A stretch of DNA of 64,000 nucleotides from Nematopogon swammerdamellus (GCA_946902875.1 OX336350.1:20450048-20514047); one strand, 5' to 3'. Shown: positions 54,801-63,290, numbered from the stretch's first letter. The notes: generated by a model from the sequence alone, not told the origin. A program made the numbers and translations.

Positions 54801-55063
54801 TAAAAGGGAGTTTCATAAAATATCATTGCTGACAAGTGGTTTGACAGAATCTACCTACTAGGCATCTTTTTCAAATTTTCTTTGTCTACACTAGAAGGTT
54901 ATTGAACCAATTTACTGGTCCATTTAGAATAGAATATTGGTTATTGTCATGTTTTGTATAATTAAATAATAATTATAATAATTAATTTATTTTCAGTATG
55001 GTGAATTACTTCATATCGAGGGACGCCTCGCAGCTCTATTCCTCCTTAGAGACAACTATGTAA
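45893..55063 (+). CDS. SLC46-like MFS transporter 2
   Basis: Exons: 45893-46157, 47586-47849, 48208-48382, 51454-51631, 52777-53158, 53838-54078, 54997-55063; 1572 bp, 523 residues; all GT-AG with phases 1,1,2,0,1,2, identical to transporter 1. The N-terminus is long and rich in Glu, Thr and Gly (TEETEGTAQGTEVTAGETEE) before TM1. Exon 2 keeps the family fold, but the TM2-TM3 motif is WSNNHGRK: the Asp of DXXGRR, needed in human SLC46A1, is Asn. TM4 end YCYLNDIT and RTYRLALLQ are conserved. LWIPESVEE and the cytosolic loop LCSIFETSHVREMLRTCFRR follow the SLC46 pattern. Start chosen as the first ATG after the acceptor at 45887 (CCGTG-ATG). Likely a plasma or lysosomal membrane transporter of unknown substrate. 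Introns carry Jockey, SINE and MITE copies. Confidence 0.88.
46172..46495 (-). mobile_element. 5S-SINE copy in transporter 2 intron 1, minus strand
   Basis: Reversed tail and body (TAGCCGTTTCGACCGACG; GGGATAAACCCTACCACC), with a decayed 5S core near 46445-46470 (GTCACCCATCTAACTACTGA). It starts 15 bp after the exon 1 donor. Confidence 0.72.
46768..46920 (+). mobile_element. 5S-SINE tail fragment
   Basis: ACGGCTATGTAAATAGTCGT through GATGTTGCAGGTGATGTGGC and an A run; head and core absent. It faces the copy at 46172-46495. Confidence 0.65.
47245..47510 (-). mobile_element. Jockey-like LINE C-terminal fragment
   Basis: The minus strand encodes RRIVGSLSLFYRYYYGRCSD, then ELASLIPPPP, HPFVVDRRVLRTARFSKSFL and CRSAKVWKGSQG. 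Close to the 11280-12060 copy. It ends about 75 bp before transporter 2 exon 2. Confidence 0.82.
47890..48085 (-). mobile_element. Jockey-like LINE 3' end fragment in intron 2
   Basis: Reversed 3' coding end: GTCCTTCAAGACGGGCGTGA on the minus strand (near 48045) and the GTACATTCGGTCGCATGCAG region correspond to the GSYKRGVNxHLxxRHGIRNP tail of the element at 49411-50752. Confidence 0.7.
48413..48600. mobile_element. Hairpin MITE 30 bp after transporter 2 exon 3
   Basis: Arms CTAATCACGAGATTTAACCT (48413) and AGGTTAAATCTCGTGATTAG (to 48600), about 75 bp each, with an imperfect GCTACGC repeat tract on both sides; loop near 48490-48520. Confidence 0.87.
48660..49030 (-). mobile_element. tRNA-derived SINE, decayed
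   Basis: Body GGTCTGGGTGGCTGAATCGG, ACCTCCGAGAAGGTAGGTGC, CTACCACCTAGTAAGG, with the tRNA-like head damaged near 48955-49025 (GACCTGAACCTCGGACC). It is the most diverged of the five copies. Confidence 0.75.
49411..50752 (+). mobile_element. Jockey-like LINE, 5'-truncated, with poly(A)
   Basis: Starts in coding sequence at the reverse transcriptase (LISDRQYGFRPNRSAGDLL), runs through the stop at 50686-50688, and ends in 23 A (50730-50752). Flanks CATAC before and CATAC after hint at a short target duplication but are not conclusive. It is in transporter 2 intron 3, same strand as the gene. It is the best preserved Jockey copy in the window. Confidence 0.9.
49531..50688 (+). CDS. Jockey-like reverse transcriptase, C-terminal two thirds
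   Basis: Open frame of 385 residues from an internal Met; the true coding frame extends back to about 49412. LDIAKAFDRVWHKSLL (motif A), GVPQGSVLSPTLFLLHINDM, then IHCYADDST (catalytic YADD), LKLSDHLGVLGVELSHNLNY, RSCLEYCSHLWDGSA, DSIQRRAVRLVDDP and FHRTGKLWNALP-type tail (here FLHRTGKLWNALP). All catalytic Asp residues of the retained part are present. The endonuclease domain and ORF1 are missing, so it cannot act alone. Confidence 0.92.
   Translation: MAIGLDIAKAFDRVWHKSLLGKLPAYGLPSGLCDWVADFLHGRSIQVLVDGCSSDAMSVNAGVPQGSVLSPTLFLLHINDMLPLGNIHCYADDSTAHGSYTSHPSARREVVDEKRRRLVSELEQTLRSISEWGRSNLVEFNASKTQACAFSAKRAAFSPAPCFQGTSLKLSDHLGVLGVELSHNLNYRRHIEGKVKLASKKLGILNKVRRYFTPDQRLLLYKSQIRSCLEYCSHLWDGSAKYQLAPLDSIQRRAVRLVDDPDVSRDLEPLQLRRDVGALSVFYRLFHGECSEELFNAIPPSPFHLRTTRTGQGLHPYTLDLPRMRTNRFCRSFLHRTGKLWNALPAHIFPPKYSLGSYKRGVNGHLSGRHGIRNPRIRPNVHGRR
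50800..50915. other. GC-rich patch after the LINE
   Basis: GAGCGAGAGCGAGCGACGAC and CTCCCGCTCCCGCCTCCGCC near 50850-50900, unlike the AT-rich intron. Function unknown. Confidence 0.4.
51110..51430 (+). repeat. Tandem repeat of 50-60 bp, about six units, before exon 4
   Basis: AATACCCTAAAAATGA recurs at about 51126, 51185, 51244, 51304, 51354 and 51408, with ACCACAGAATACATTAATAG between. The last unit ends about 25 bp before the exon 4 acceptor (51453). Confidence 0.88.
51668..51790 (-). mobile_element. Jockey-like LINE 3' end fragment in intron 4
   Basis: ACCCGTAAGGTGTCTAACGA and GCATGCCGGCC-type phrases (ATGCCGGCCTGACAGGTACC here) are the reverse of the 50630-50710 end. Confidence 0.7.
51960..52019. 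repeat. Hairpin, 21-bp arms
   Basis: CAACGCTTCTCATTGGCTGGG pairs with CCCAGCCAATGAGGAGCGTTG (one mismatch), loop about 16 bp of CAGCGGCGCAGCGCTT. It may be a small MITE; CCAATGAG boxes occur on both arms. Confidence 0.7.
52155..52275 (+). repeat. tRNA-like B-box-bearing sequence
   Basis: CCGGCTTGAGCCGCC followed by ATGTTCGAATCCTGGTCGGG resembles the tRNA-like sequences at 62055 and 62425. No cloverleaf can be drawn, so it is a SINE-type relic. Confidence 0.5.
52336..52573. mobile_element. MITE with about 43-bp TIRs in intron 4
   Basis: Left AATAATAATAAAACAACCGT to AGCAAGTGTCTCT (52378); right AGAGACACTTGCTTTGG (52526) to AACGGTTGTTTTATTATTAT. The right arm has a 5-bp insertion. Inner DNA is AT-rich without ORFs. 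Confidence 0.82.
53270..53745 (-). mobile_element. Jockey-like LINE, RT palm fragment in intron 5
   Basis: The minus strand reads LAWILSKHLTRFGT-like (motif A region), SDAMSVNAGVPQGSVLS, then a frameshifted YADDST region and SISGxxxVxSS-type start of the thumb. It matches 49545-49960 in order, interrupted by frameshifts. It is flanked by halves of the dispersed CAACACCGATTACTCTG repeat (53225-53260 and 53755-53800), so it probably inserted into that repeat. Confidence 0.82.
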
Positions 55064-56560
55064 TGAATGAATGATAGGTCGCCACTCGCCACTCGCCGCG
55101 CTGCGCCGCGGACCTCAATCTTGATAGGTCCTCCATCCATATAGATCGCTGATGACGTAGCTACATGAGACATTTCGTATTTCGTCCCCAAGTAGTATTA
55201 TTTACTTGCTTAAAATAAGACTGATTGTTCAGTCGATATAGACTCAATTTTAATGTTTAAGTAATTAAATTAATAATATTTTTTTATAAAATGTTTTATG
55301 TTAGTAATAAGCATGTAGGTACTCGCATTATATTTCTTCATTTGATAACATCTAAAGAAGAAGTAACTAAACTACTATTTTTATAGAGTTAATATTTTAA
55401 GCACTACCTACTTACTCAGTTACCTATATTACCTAGAAATAGATATATAGAGCTAGGTGTGCACATATTTTATAATAAATAAATGTTTTAAACCGAAAAC
55501 AATATCAAATCAACACAATATTACAAATTAAATGTAGTTACTTACGTTAAGTTAGAGTAAATTCCTATATGTATGACTGATCATGAATAATGTAATTATA
55601 TTTGAATTGAATTGAATTGAATTGAATGGTCAGAGTTGGGCGAATGTGTAAGTTAAAGTTACCTACCTTTAAATATGTGATAAGTAATTAGAAATAAATA
55701 AATAAATAAAATAAATTCATCGTACATAGGGATATCATAACAACTGTTCGCTCACAAATACAGGACGAGCTTTGGGACTTCCATCCAATTACTATTAAAA
55801 TCTAACGATTACTTCAAAACTATTTTGATATACTTAGGTATAGTTTAAAAATTTTAATTTTTATTGACTTTTGACGTCTGTCTGTGCTTCCATTGGAATT
55901 TTTTTAATAATAACTTACCTACATTTAATAAAATTAGGTATGTTATAAATTTTATAATAGGTAAGGTACATAACCTTTTTAATGTATGTACCAGTCTCAC
56001 ATCATAGGATAAAATACCTTATGGCATTATGCTCGCCTTTTGTGCTAACTTTTTGTGTGCAATTTTTGGTGTTGAATGAAGTATGTACATATATTTGAAT
56101 TGAATTGAATTTTATTATCTATCAGGGTTGGGCGTAGGTACCTACCTGTAATAAATTAACAAGTGGTAACAAACAACATAAGATAATTTAACCCTTGGCG
56201 TTGTTCCCACTTATTAAATATGCATAAGTAAGTACCTATATGATAATAAAAAATATATTTACACTACGAAGATTTGAACTTTTAAATAGCTGATACCTCC
56301 TACCTACAATTTGGTCTAATCAAATTCCTTGCTATAATCACAACCTAATAAGTATGAATGACCTACAAACGATTGATTGCTATGTAAATATATATTCTTG
56401 CCCTTGGCGTATTGTCAAATCAATTTGGCGACTACATCAATTTCGTGTGGCGGCCGTGCGATACGGAGTTTTGATTCGGTAATAGCCCGGCTATTTCTAC
56501 TGATTATCATACTATACGGTAACGGCTGTGGTTACGGTCACAATGGAGGAGGGAAGGAGG
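55064..56560. other. 3' flank of transporter 2 and intergenic DNA
   Basis: AT-rich. Candidate polyadenylation signals AATAAATAAA at 55474-55483, about 410 bp after the stop. A short (ATTGA)n run is near 55598-55625. No ORF with recognisable motifs. Confidence 0.55.
55474..55483 (+). terminator. Candidate polyadenylation signal of transporter 2
   Basis: Two overlapping AATAAA hexamers, the first clear ones after the TAA at 55061-55063. Confidence 0.45.
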
Positions 56561-56739
56561 CCAAAAGTGGCCTAAAATAGGTCACGTTCCCTTCGCGAGT
56601 AGGTACTATAAATTGTATGTTGACCGTCGAAGATAAAAAATACAACGCTATATGCGTTCTATTTTTGTGCGAACCGAACTCGCGAACCGAGACTTCCGTT
56701 ACCTACTGACCACCTCACCACGTAATGTTGGTCCGTTTT

Positions 56740-57100
56740 TAGGTTGCCGTATCCCGTACGGAAGCCTATTACTAAGCCTCCGCCGCCGCCACCGCGCCGC
56801 CGCCGCCGTCCGTCCGTCTGTCCGAGGGCTGTATCTCTTGAACCGTGTAGCCCGTTAAAATTTTCACAGAATATGTGTTACTATGGTGGATATAACAACA
56901 AATAAGAAAAAAAATAAGAAAATTTTAAAAATTAAGGGGGACTCCCATACAACAAACGTCCGAAAAATCTATTAGTCACACTATTGAATAATAGATGGCG
57001 CCACAGGTTTTTATACATTGCATTGTTGAAGGACAAAAGATAGACGGATAATAGCGGATACCTAGATACGGAAACCTCCGTGCGCGAGTAAAAATAGCAC
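56740..57100. repeat. Dispersed repeat with GTATCCCGTACGG head
   Basis: Shares TCCGAGGGCTGTATCTCTTG, AAATTTTCACAGAATATGTG and a closing ACGGAAACCTCCGTGCGCGAG-like end (first 20 bases ACGGAAACCTCCGTGCGCGA) with 62855-63235. Class unknown; probably a short non-autonomous element. Confidence 0.7.
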
Positions 57101-57149
57101 TTAACAGATTTTTATTATTTGTTGTTTTCTTTGACACAGAGGTTGGGTC

Positions 57150-58425
57150 AGTACCAACCAGCCTCGTCAGCAAGCTGGATTTAGGAAAGGAAAGGATACG
57201 GCACGCACGATGGATAACATATTTACTGTGAGACAAGCGGTGCAAAAGTGCGAGCAGTGTATAACAACTAACTAGCCGCTCTTCATAACCATTGTCGACT
57301 ATGAGGAAACGTTCGAGTCCTTTGTAAAAAGGGCCCTCGAAAATGACCACGAAGTAGGTACTCCGAAACCTGTATCGGTCCGCGACGATGACTGAGGCTT
57401 CATGAAAATGCTCAAACCATCCTGCTTGGTAAAGGCGTAAGGCAGGAAGGAGGAAAGGAGATCACATCGATCTCAATTTTCCGTAGTCAATTTACCTTAG
57501 TATCAACGTGAATGAAGATTTTCTCAGTCATCTTCGCTTCGCCGATGTCATTGTTCTTAGGTTAAATTCCCGAGTTCAACTTCAGACCATGCTAAATGGA
57601 ATAAAAACCTTTATAAAGCGTCGATGAAGGCAGGTCTCACTGAAGATGAACTGGGACAGAACAAAGGTTGGCGACTGAAGTTACGACGGAAGAACAAATT
57701 GTTATTGACGTAGAGTGATCGAACAGGTTGAAGAGTGCGTAGGTATACCTCGGTCAAATTCTGCCGCTTTATGAGAGATACCTAGGTCGAGAGATGAGTT
57801 CAACTTGGTTGGGCTGCCTACGGATGATGCTACGGATAGGTAAAATTGCCGCTGACCTTCCGCAAATTTTAGATCGTATATTATTATATGACCAGTGCGT
57901 CCTCCCGGTTATGACGTACGGGTGTAAAACGTGGGCAGTGTCGATCGCTGTTGTCCAAAGGTAGAAAGTTGCCCAGCGAGCAATGGAGAGAGCCATGCTG
58001 GGAATATCGTAGGTGAGTATCATACTCGTATGTCGTACGGCGAAAATATGGAGATATAATACATACATACATACATAACTCACGCTTTTGTATCCCGACA
58101 ATCAGGGCTGCTTACCCTTAGTAATCGGTGTTGTGCTATAAGTTCATATAATACATGACGATAATAATCCGCCGACGCACAAAAGTAGTCGATATTGGGC
58201 ACCGGGTGTCTAAGCTTAAGTGGCAGTGGGCTGGGCACGTCAGCCGACATTGGCGACCGTGGACAGGAAAACGGAACGTGGGAAGACCACCCGCCAGGTG
58301 GGAAGACGACATCAAGTACGTCGGCGGAAAGCAGTGGTTCCGTACCTCTGAAGGCTAGGAGAACTGGAGGAAAATTGGAGAGGCGTATTACCAGCAGTGG
58401 ATGCATAGGTATACGTTGAATGACT
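57150..58425 (+). mobile_element. RTE-type LINE, degenerate RT to 3' end
   Basis: Broken plus-strand reading: QQAGFRKGKDTARTMDNIFT near 57165, TIVDYEETFESF (decayed motif A), QILPLYERYLG near 57755, YDQCVLPVMTYGCKTWAV near 57885, then KWQWAGHVSRHWRPWTGKRN, VGRPPARWEDDIKYVGG near 58220-58330. Stops and frameshifts separate the blocks. A dispersed repeat piece sits at 58080-58140. It is clearly dead. Confidence 0.85.
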
Positions 58426-58609
58426 GTTTTAATTTTGAGTTTTCACTTTAAAATACGTAGGTAAAATACGTAATAAAAATAAAAACACTGAAGAAAAAAA
58501 CTGCTTCATGTACCTTGAGAACCCCCCTTAATTTTTTTTTTTTTTTTAGGTTATTTTATTTTGTGATAGAGTTATCTTTTTTTAATGCTTTAGAGGGATT
58601 TGATATAAA

Positions 58610-58688
58610 GTGAGTGACATTCATTCAGTGTTGCCACATCAGTTATATCATATAACTGATGTGGCAATACTGAATGAATGTCACTCAC
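58610..58688. repeat. Near-perfect 79-bp palindrome
   Basis: GTGAGTGACATTCATTCAGT at left and ACTGAATGAATGTCACTCAC at right, 39-nt arms meeting at a single central base, with one mismatch. It is followed by a smaller GTGACA/TGTCAC tract. It would fold as a pre-miRNA-sized hairpin but is also typical of a small MITE. Confidence 0.85.
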
Positions 58689-58689
58689 T

Positions 58690-59432
58690 GTCACAGTGAC
58701 ATGTAATCTGTGACAGTGACAGATCGCTCAGCGCGGTGCGGCCTCGGGCGGGCGTTATAATATAATAGCGTTCGTTGTTGGATCGTGAAAATAATATATT
58801 TTCGCGGAAAAGGATTGTTCTTATTTCTTTTCGCAAAATGTAAAGGATTTCTACCGTTCACATTTATTAATGCTACACAATTATATGCTCGTTTAATTTC
58901 GAGTGCGTCCGCAAAGAAATGAAATAAAACTCCCTACCTACTCAAACGTTATCTATCACATCAGTCAGAGACGCAAAGAAATAATTTGTCATTTGGGTTG
59001 TGGATGAATTGCAAAAACTAGTTTGGACTCTGTGTATCTCGTGTTGGCCGGTCGGTTGAGCAGCGAACTACCTGAGGTTTGTATATCGAAATGATAAAAG
59101 GTCGATGCTAAAAAGTAAAAAACTGGTATAAATTCAAAAATATTGCCCAAACGTTCGTAGTTTTCTGACCACCTTGAGCGCGATACGCCCCTACAGTAAA
59201 TTCATTATACTATAAGTAATACTTATTACTACTTTATTACATAGGTACGTAACTACACAAAAGAAAAAATAGAGGCATTATTACGCCATGCAATTTGTTA
59301 TTTAGGATTTCGGCGTGTCTTATGATTATATGGGAGCCCGTACCAAAGTATTTGAATTGAAAAACAAATTTACCCATTTTTTTTTTGTGTTTCGGGCCCC
59401 TTTGTGGTGCGGGCCCCTAGGAAGGTGTGGAT
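58690..59432. other. Intergenic DNA, no gene seen
   Basis: Starts with a GC patch (CTCAGCGCGGTGCGGCCTCG near 58728), then AT-rich sequence. No repeat family boundaries or ORFs recognised. Confidence 0.5.
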
Positions 59433-60830
59433 CTAAGCTTGCGATGGCTTCACCGAACATATCCGGGCCCATCGGCAGTAGAGGAGGGTATTAATCGAGG
59501 TCGGGACTAGCGAGTGGCCACTCTAAATTTCCCGCGCATGCTTCACGTTTCGGCTCGCTTCAAGCCCTCGTCAGCTAGTCTGCGTTGACTAGGACGCGGG
59601 GAAACCACCAGTCCCGCTCTCGACCTCCCTCTCTCTACCTATCCATATTCTGTAGGATGCTTCCAGTGACGTTTTCGAAGCTCTCTCCATATATGAGCTT
59701 AGCGTCGATCTTGGGAGCCCTAGATTCTTGAAGAGACTGTAGAGCGACTTCGCTGGTAGTCCTCCGCTCCGACTTCCACAGCGAAGAGATCAGTCTTGAA
59801 TCCGTTTCTCACAATCCGGTCTACTAAGTTGCAGTACTTGTTAAGTTTGATGTTGTGGTCCTTCGGTATGTTACTTTCCCATGGAACTGTAAGTTCAACA
59901 AGTACTACATGCTTTGTCGCTTTTGAGAATATGAGTATATCCGGTCTTAATGCTGTGGTACAGATTTCCGAAGGCATTTGGTAATGCTTCTCATGTGTGT
60001 CCATCAACAATTCCCAATCCTTTGCTGCTCCCAAAATTGAAGAAGGTTTAGTCCTATCTTTGGGCAGCTTATTGGCTCCAGGTTTCACAAAGTTGACCTT
60101 CTGGAAGCCGCTACTAGTTTGCCCTTTCCTGGTCCGTGCAATTGACAGGTTGATGGCCTCTCTGATGATTTGGAGGACTTTATCATGACGGTAGGAATAC
60201 TGGCCTCGCTCAAGTAGTATTTTGCATCCGCATAACAAATGTTTGGCCGTGCCTACGAACTCCTTACATGACGGGCATAGTCTATTTGTAGATTTCCCCC
60301 ATCTAACTAGGTTACTCGGGTCGGGGAGAGTAAGCTGGAATGCATTTAAGTAGAACTTAAGCAGCTCAGGGGACCAGTTGTATATTATGGATTTCCACTT
60401 CAATGCAGGAGGGATGCAGAAGTCACCCACTGTTAGCCAATCATTCTGCATTTCTAGGTTTAAGGCGTGAAGTTTGAAGCCTTGTTCCATGTCCTCCTGA
60501 GCAAAACCTTTCATTATTTCTTTATCAGACTTTGCTGTTTCTATGCCCAATCCAGATCTATTGGTGCGTGTACCAACTTGGAATGATTTGTAGAAGTCGA
60601 GTCTCGATTCCAGTTCATCTGATAGTGATGTGTTGGGTAAGGCTTGAATAGCGATATCATTGGAGTCTTTGAGTATACATCGTTTGGCTATTCTCGCCTT
60701 TTGATAAAATATCGACGGTTTCTTAATGTTCAGTCCAAAGTTATTGTGAGATCTGTATAGCGTTGACGAGTCACCCGGGTGAGCCAGTCCAAACCATGAT
60801 TTCAGGAATCTGGTCACACAGCCTAGATAG
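59433..60830 (-). mobile_element. R2-like LINE, 3' fragment, copy 1
   Basis: 3' UTR of about 300 bp at left (starts CTAAGCTTGCGATGGCTTC, no poly(A)), then 365 codons of the C-terminal ORF. The same 3' part recurs at 61323-61692 in the same orientation. The element is 5' truncated near 60830. A cysteine knuckle, an RPD/ELTVPW nuclease-like module and the missing poly(A) fit the restriction-like-endonuclease LINE group (R2 and relatives). Confidence 0.75.
59720..60817 (-). CDS. R2-like retrotransposon ORF, C-terminal 365 residues
   Basis: Open without breaks. FLKSWFGLAHPGDSSTLY and KKPSIFYQKARIAKRCIL match the helix after the reverse transcriptase in R2-like proteins. CPSCKEFVGTAKHLLCGC is a C-X2-C-X8-H-X4-C knuckle. 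ALRPDILIFSKATKHVVLVE followed by LTVPWE forms a PD-(D/E)XK-type nuclease core, and FAVEVGA is the conserved strand after it. The final residues shift frame relative to copy 2 (which reads GARELPAKSLYSLFKNLGLP), so a small indel near 59755 has changed the C-terminus. No reverse transcriptase palm remains. Confidence 0.78.
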   Translation of the reverse strand: MTRFLKSWFGLAHPGDSSTLYRSHNNFGLNIKKPSIFYQKARIAKRCILKDSNDIAIQALPNTSLSDELESRLDFYKSFQVGTRTNRSGLGIETAKSDKEIMKGFAQEDMEQGFKLHALNLEMQNDWLTVGDFCIPPALKWKSIIYNWSPELLKFYLNAFQLTLPDPSNLVRWGKSTNRLCPSCKEFVGTAKHLLCGCKILLERGQYSYRHDKVLQIIREAINLSIARTRKGQTSSGFQKVNFVKPGANKLPKDRTKPSSILGAAKDWELLMDTHEKHYQMPSEICTTALRPDILIFSKATKHVVLVELTVPWESNIPKDHNIKLNKYCNLVDRIVRNGFKTDLFAVEVGAEDYQRSRSTVSSRI

Positions 60831-61018
60831 CCTGCGCGTAAAAACGGCCCTGCATCCCTTTACACGTGCCATTTTTCAAGTTCGGTTCATTATATTTATA
60901 TGTGTGCTATAGATATGATTTTGTTTGGTTGTTATTGCTGTATGCCACGAACTTCAGATGATACAATTATTGTATTAGCGGTTATAATATACCTACCTTC
61001 ATTGTACAGAAAGATAGA

Positions 61019-61083
61019 TTCTTTTTTTTTACACACATAGCTAAATGTGCGTAACATTTAGCTATGTGTGTAAAAAAAAAGAA
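61019..61083. repeat. Perfect hairpin, 30-bp arms, 5-nt loop
   Basis: CTTTTTTTTTACACACATAG onward and its exact complement ending TGTGTAAAAAAAAAG, loop GCGTA. Small MITE or foldback. Confidence 0.9.
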
Positions 61084-61322
61084 GAAAACAGTGTATATTT
61101 ATTTATTTTTTTGTTTTTTTTTATCTGGCGAACCCGGGTGTTTTTTCCAGATTGGATATAATTTTTCATCGATATTTCAATTTGTTGGTATTGCTTAGTA
61201 GCGTACCTCGTTTTTTTTTTGCTATGTTATCTTCTGTCTTGTGTATCTCTGTGTTTTTGTGTGCAATAAAGCATTTCTGTTCTATGTGAAGTACGGACAT
61301 ACATAGGATTCCACACCTGGAA

Positions 61323-61692
61323 CTAAGCTTGCGATGGCTTCACCGAACATATCCGGGCCCATCGGCAGTAGAGGAGGGTGTTAATCGAGGTCGGGATTAG
61401 CGAGTGGCCACTCTAAATTTCCCGCGCATGCTTCACGTTTCGGCTTGCATCAAGCCCTCGTCAGCTAGTCTGCGTTGACTAGGACGCGGGGAACCACCAG
61501 TCCCGCTCTCGACCTCCCTCTCTCTACCTATCCATATTCTGTAGGATGCTTCCAGTGACGTTTTCGAAGTTCTCTTCATGTATGAGCCTAGCGTCGATCT
61601 TGGCAGCCCTAGATTCTTGAAGAGACTGTAGAGCGACTTCGCTGGTAGTTCTCTTGCTCCGACTTTCACAGCGAATTGAATCTGTTTCTCAC
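61323..61692 (-). mobile_element. R2-like LINE, 3' fragment, copy 2
   Basis: Direct repeat of 59433-59815 with a few substitutions and short indels. It encodes QFAVKVGARELPAKSLYSLF then the 3' UTR. 5' truncated about 70 bp into coding sequence. Its different truncation point marks it as a separate insertion. Confidence 0.8.
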
Positions 61693-61916
61693 AAGCTTTT
61701 ACTCGACGTATACAAACGTCAAACTTGGTGTGATTATAGTGCAAACTCTAAAGTATAATCCTTATTTTAATTTTAATAAAAATATAAAACATGTCGCGCT
61801 ATTCATAAAAAAATGCATGTTCTGAATCATGTACTGGACTTGGTTTTGTTTTGTTTATTGTTATAGAATTTTTGTTATAATACTTTCTTTTTGTATCATT
61901 TTGCATCTGGATTAGT

Positions 61917-62550
61917 CTACACTGTGTTAATATTTTATGTTTGTTAGTACTAAGCACGTACTCGCTTTATATCATTGATTTTATAAAATCAATGCTTTAT
62001 AATATATGTTTTTAATTAGAAAAATGCAAATCGAAAAACATTTGAAAAAATACATCCCGACCAGGATTCGAACCTGGGTCTCTGGCTTGAGCCGCCAACG
62101 CGATAACCAACTACACCACTGGGCCGTTATGTATTATTCCCAAATTTTCGATCTGTTGCATCTTCATGATGTCGCATTATTAAAAACATATATAAAGCAT
62201 TGATTTTATAAAATCAATGATATAAAGCGAGTAAGTGCTTAGTACTAAAAAACATAAAATATTATTAAAAACCTCAAGTCAACTTCTAGTGTCTGATGCC
62301 AAATACGACTTTGGTGACGACAGCATAAGGTTCAATATGGAACCGTGCAAGTTGACCGTTCGCAAAAATTATGGGACATCATGAAGATGCAACAGATCGA
62401 AAATTTGGAAATAATATATAACGGCGCGGTGGTGTGGTTGGTTATCGCGTTGGCGGCTCAAGCCATAGACCCAGGTTCGAATCCTGGTCGGGATGTATTT
62501 TTTCAAATGTTTTTCGATTTGCATTTTTCTAATTAAAAACCTACACTGTG
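61917..62550. mobile_element. Interlocked inverted repeats with two opposed tRNA-like sequences
   Basis: Two arm pairs overlap: 61925-62010 with 62182-62270, and 62009-62175 with 62375-62540. The second pair carries a tRNA-like unit on the minus strand at 62055-62126 and on the plus strand at 62421-62494: GTTGGTTATCGCGTTGGCGG and CCCAGGTTCGAATCCTGGTC (perfect T-arm). Acceptor-stem halves do not pair, so these are not working tRNA genes. A direct repeat CTACACTGTGTT marks both outer edges (61917 and 62541). It sits about 90 bp upstream of the transporter 3 exon. Confidence 0.8.
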
Positions 62551-62641
62551 TTGGTTCAAATTCAAAATATTGTTATTGTTTCAAAAACATATATATATAT
62601 ACCAAAACATTGTGTGATCGATCGCACACGTTGCAGGTGTG

Positions 62642-62795
62642 ATGTCGGTGGACAATGAAGAGCTCCGGGGTGCAGTGGCGGAGCAGCCGTCTGTCGACGG
62701 TGAGGTCGGGCGGGAGGGAGGGGCGGCGGGCGCCAAGTATCGTCTCACCATGGAGGTCCCTTTCTTCTGCATGTTTCTTGCCGTTGCCATATCAG
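62642..62795 (+). CDS. SLC46-like MFS transporter 3, first coding exon only
   Basis: MSVDNEELRGAVAEQPS, a Gly/Ala-rich stretch, then YRLTMEVPFFCMFLAVAISG, which aligns with FRLTVEIPVFFLFLAISLSG of transporter 2 and the HAFRLAVEVPLFAAFFAG region of transporter 1. The donor GTATGT at 62796 gives phase 1, as in both paralogues. An acceptor TTGCAG ends at 62636, five bases before the ATG (GTGTG-ATG), as in transporter 2. The rest lies beyond the window. Confidence rests on the TM1 segment, splice phase and tandem position. Confidence 0.85.
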
Positions 62796-62854
62796 GTATG
62801 TACTCATGATGTCCAAGCAAAATGTACTTTTTCCTATTTTTACGGAATACAATT

Positions 62855-63235
62855 TTTTTAGGGTTCCGTATCCGGTACGGGACCCTATTACTAAGCCTAT
62901 GCCGTCTGTCTGTCTCTGTCCATCCGTCCGTCTGTCTGTCCGAGGGCTGTATCTCTTGAACCGTAATAGGTAGCCCGTTGAAATTTTCACAGAATATGTG
63001 TTATTATGGCCGATATAACAAAAAATAATTAAAAATGGGAAAAAGTAAAAAATTCACGGGGGTTCCCATAGAAGAAACCAAAAAGTGTATGGGCGCGCGG
63101 CATCTACTGAATAGAGTGTGAGCACTTTAACTAATCATGACATTTAACTAATATGAAGTATTTCATAACACACATGACATGGCGATACGGAACCCTCGGT
63201 GCGCGAGTTCGACTCGCACTTGTTCGATTTTTTAG
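62855..63235. repeat. Dispersed repeat, second copy, in transporter 3 intron 1
   Basis: GGGTTCCGTATCCGGTACGG head, (CTGT/CCGT)n tract, TCCGAGGGCTGTATCTCTTG, end ACGGAACCCTCGGTGCGCGA. The ends GGGTTCCGTA and TACGGAACCC are inverted. About 380 bp. Same family as 56740-57100. Confidence 0.78.
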
Positions 63236-63290
63236 GGCTTTTAACCTACAAGAGTACAATAACTTGTTAATATCAGTCCTATAGTACTCG

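Noticed and set aside
62055..62494. Two functional tRNA genes
   Set aside because: Perfect T-arms but acceptor halves do not pair and the units lie in repeat arms.
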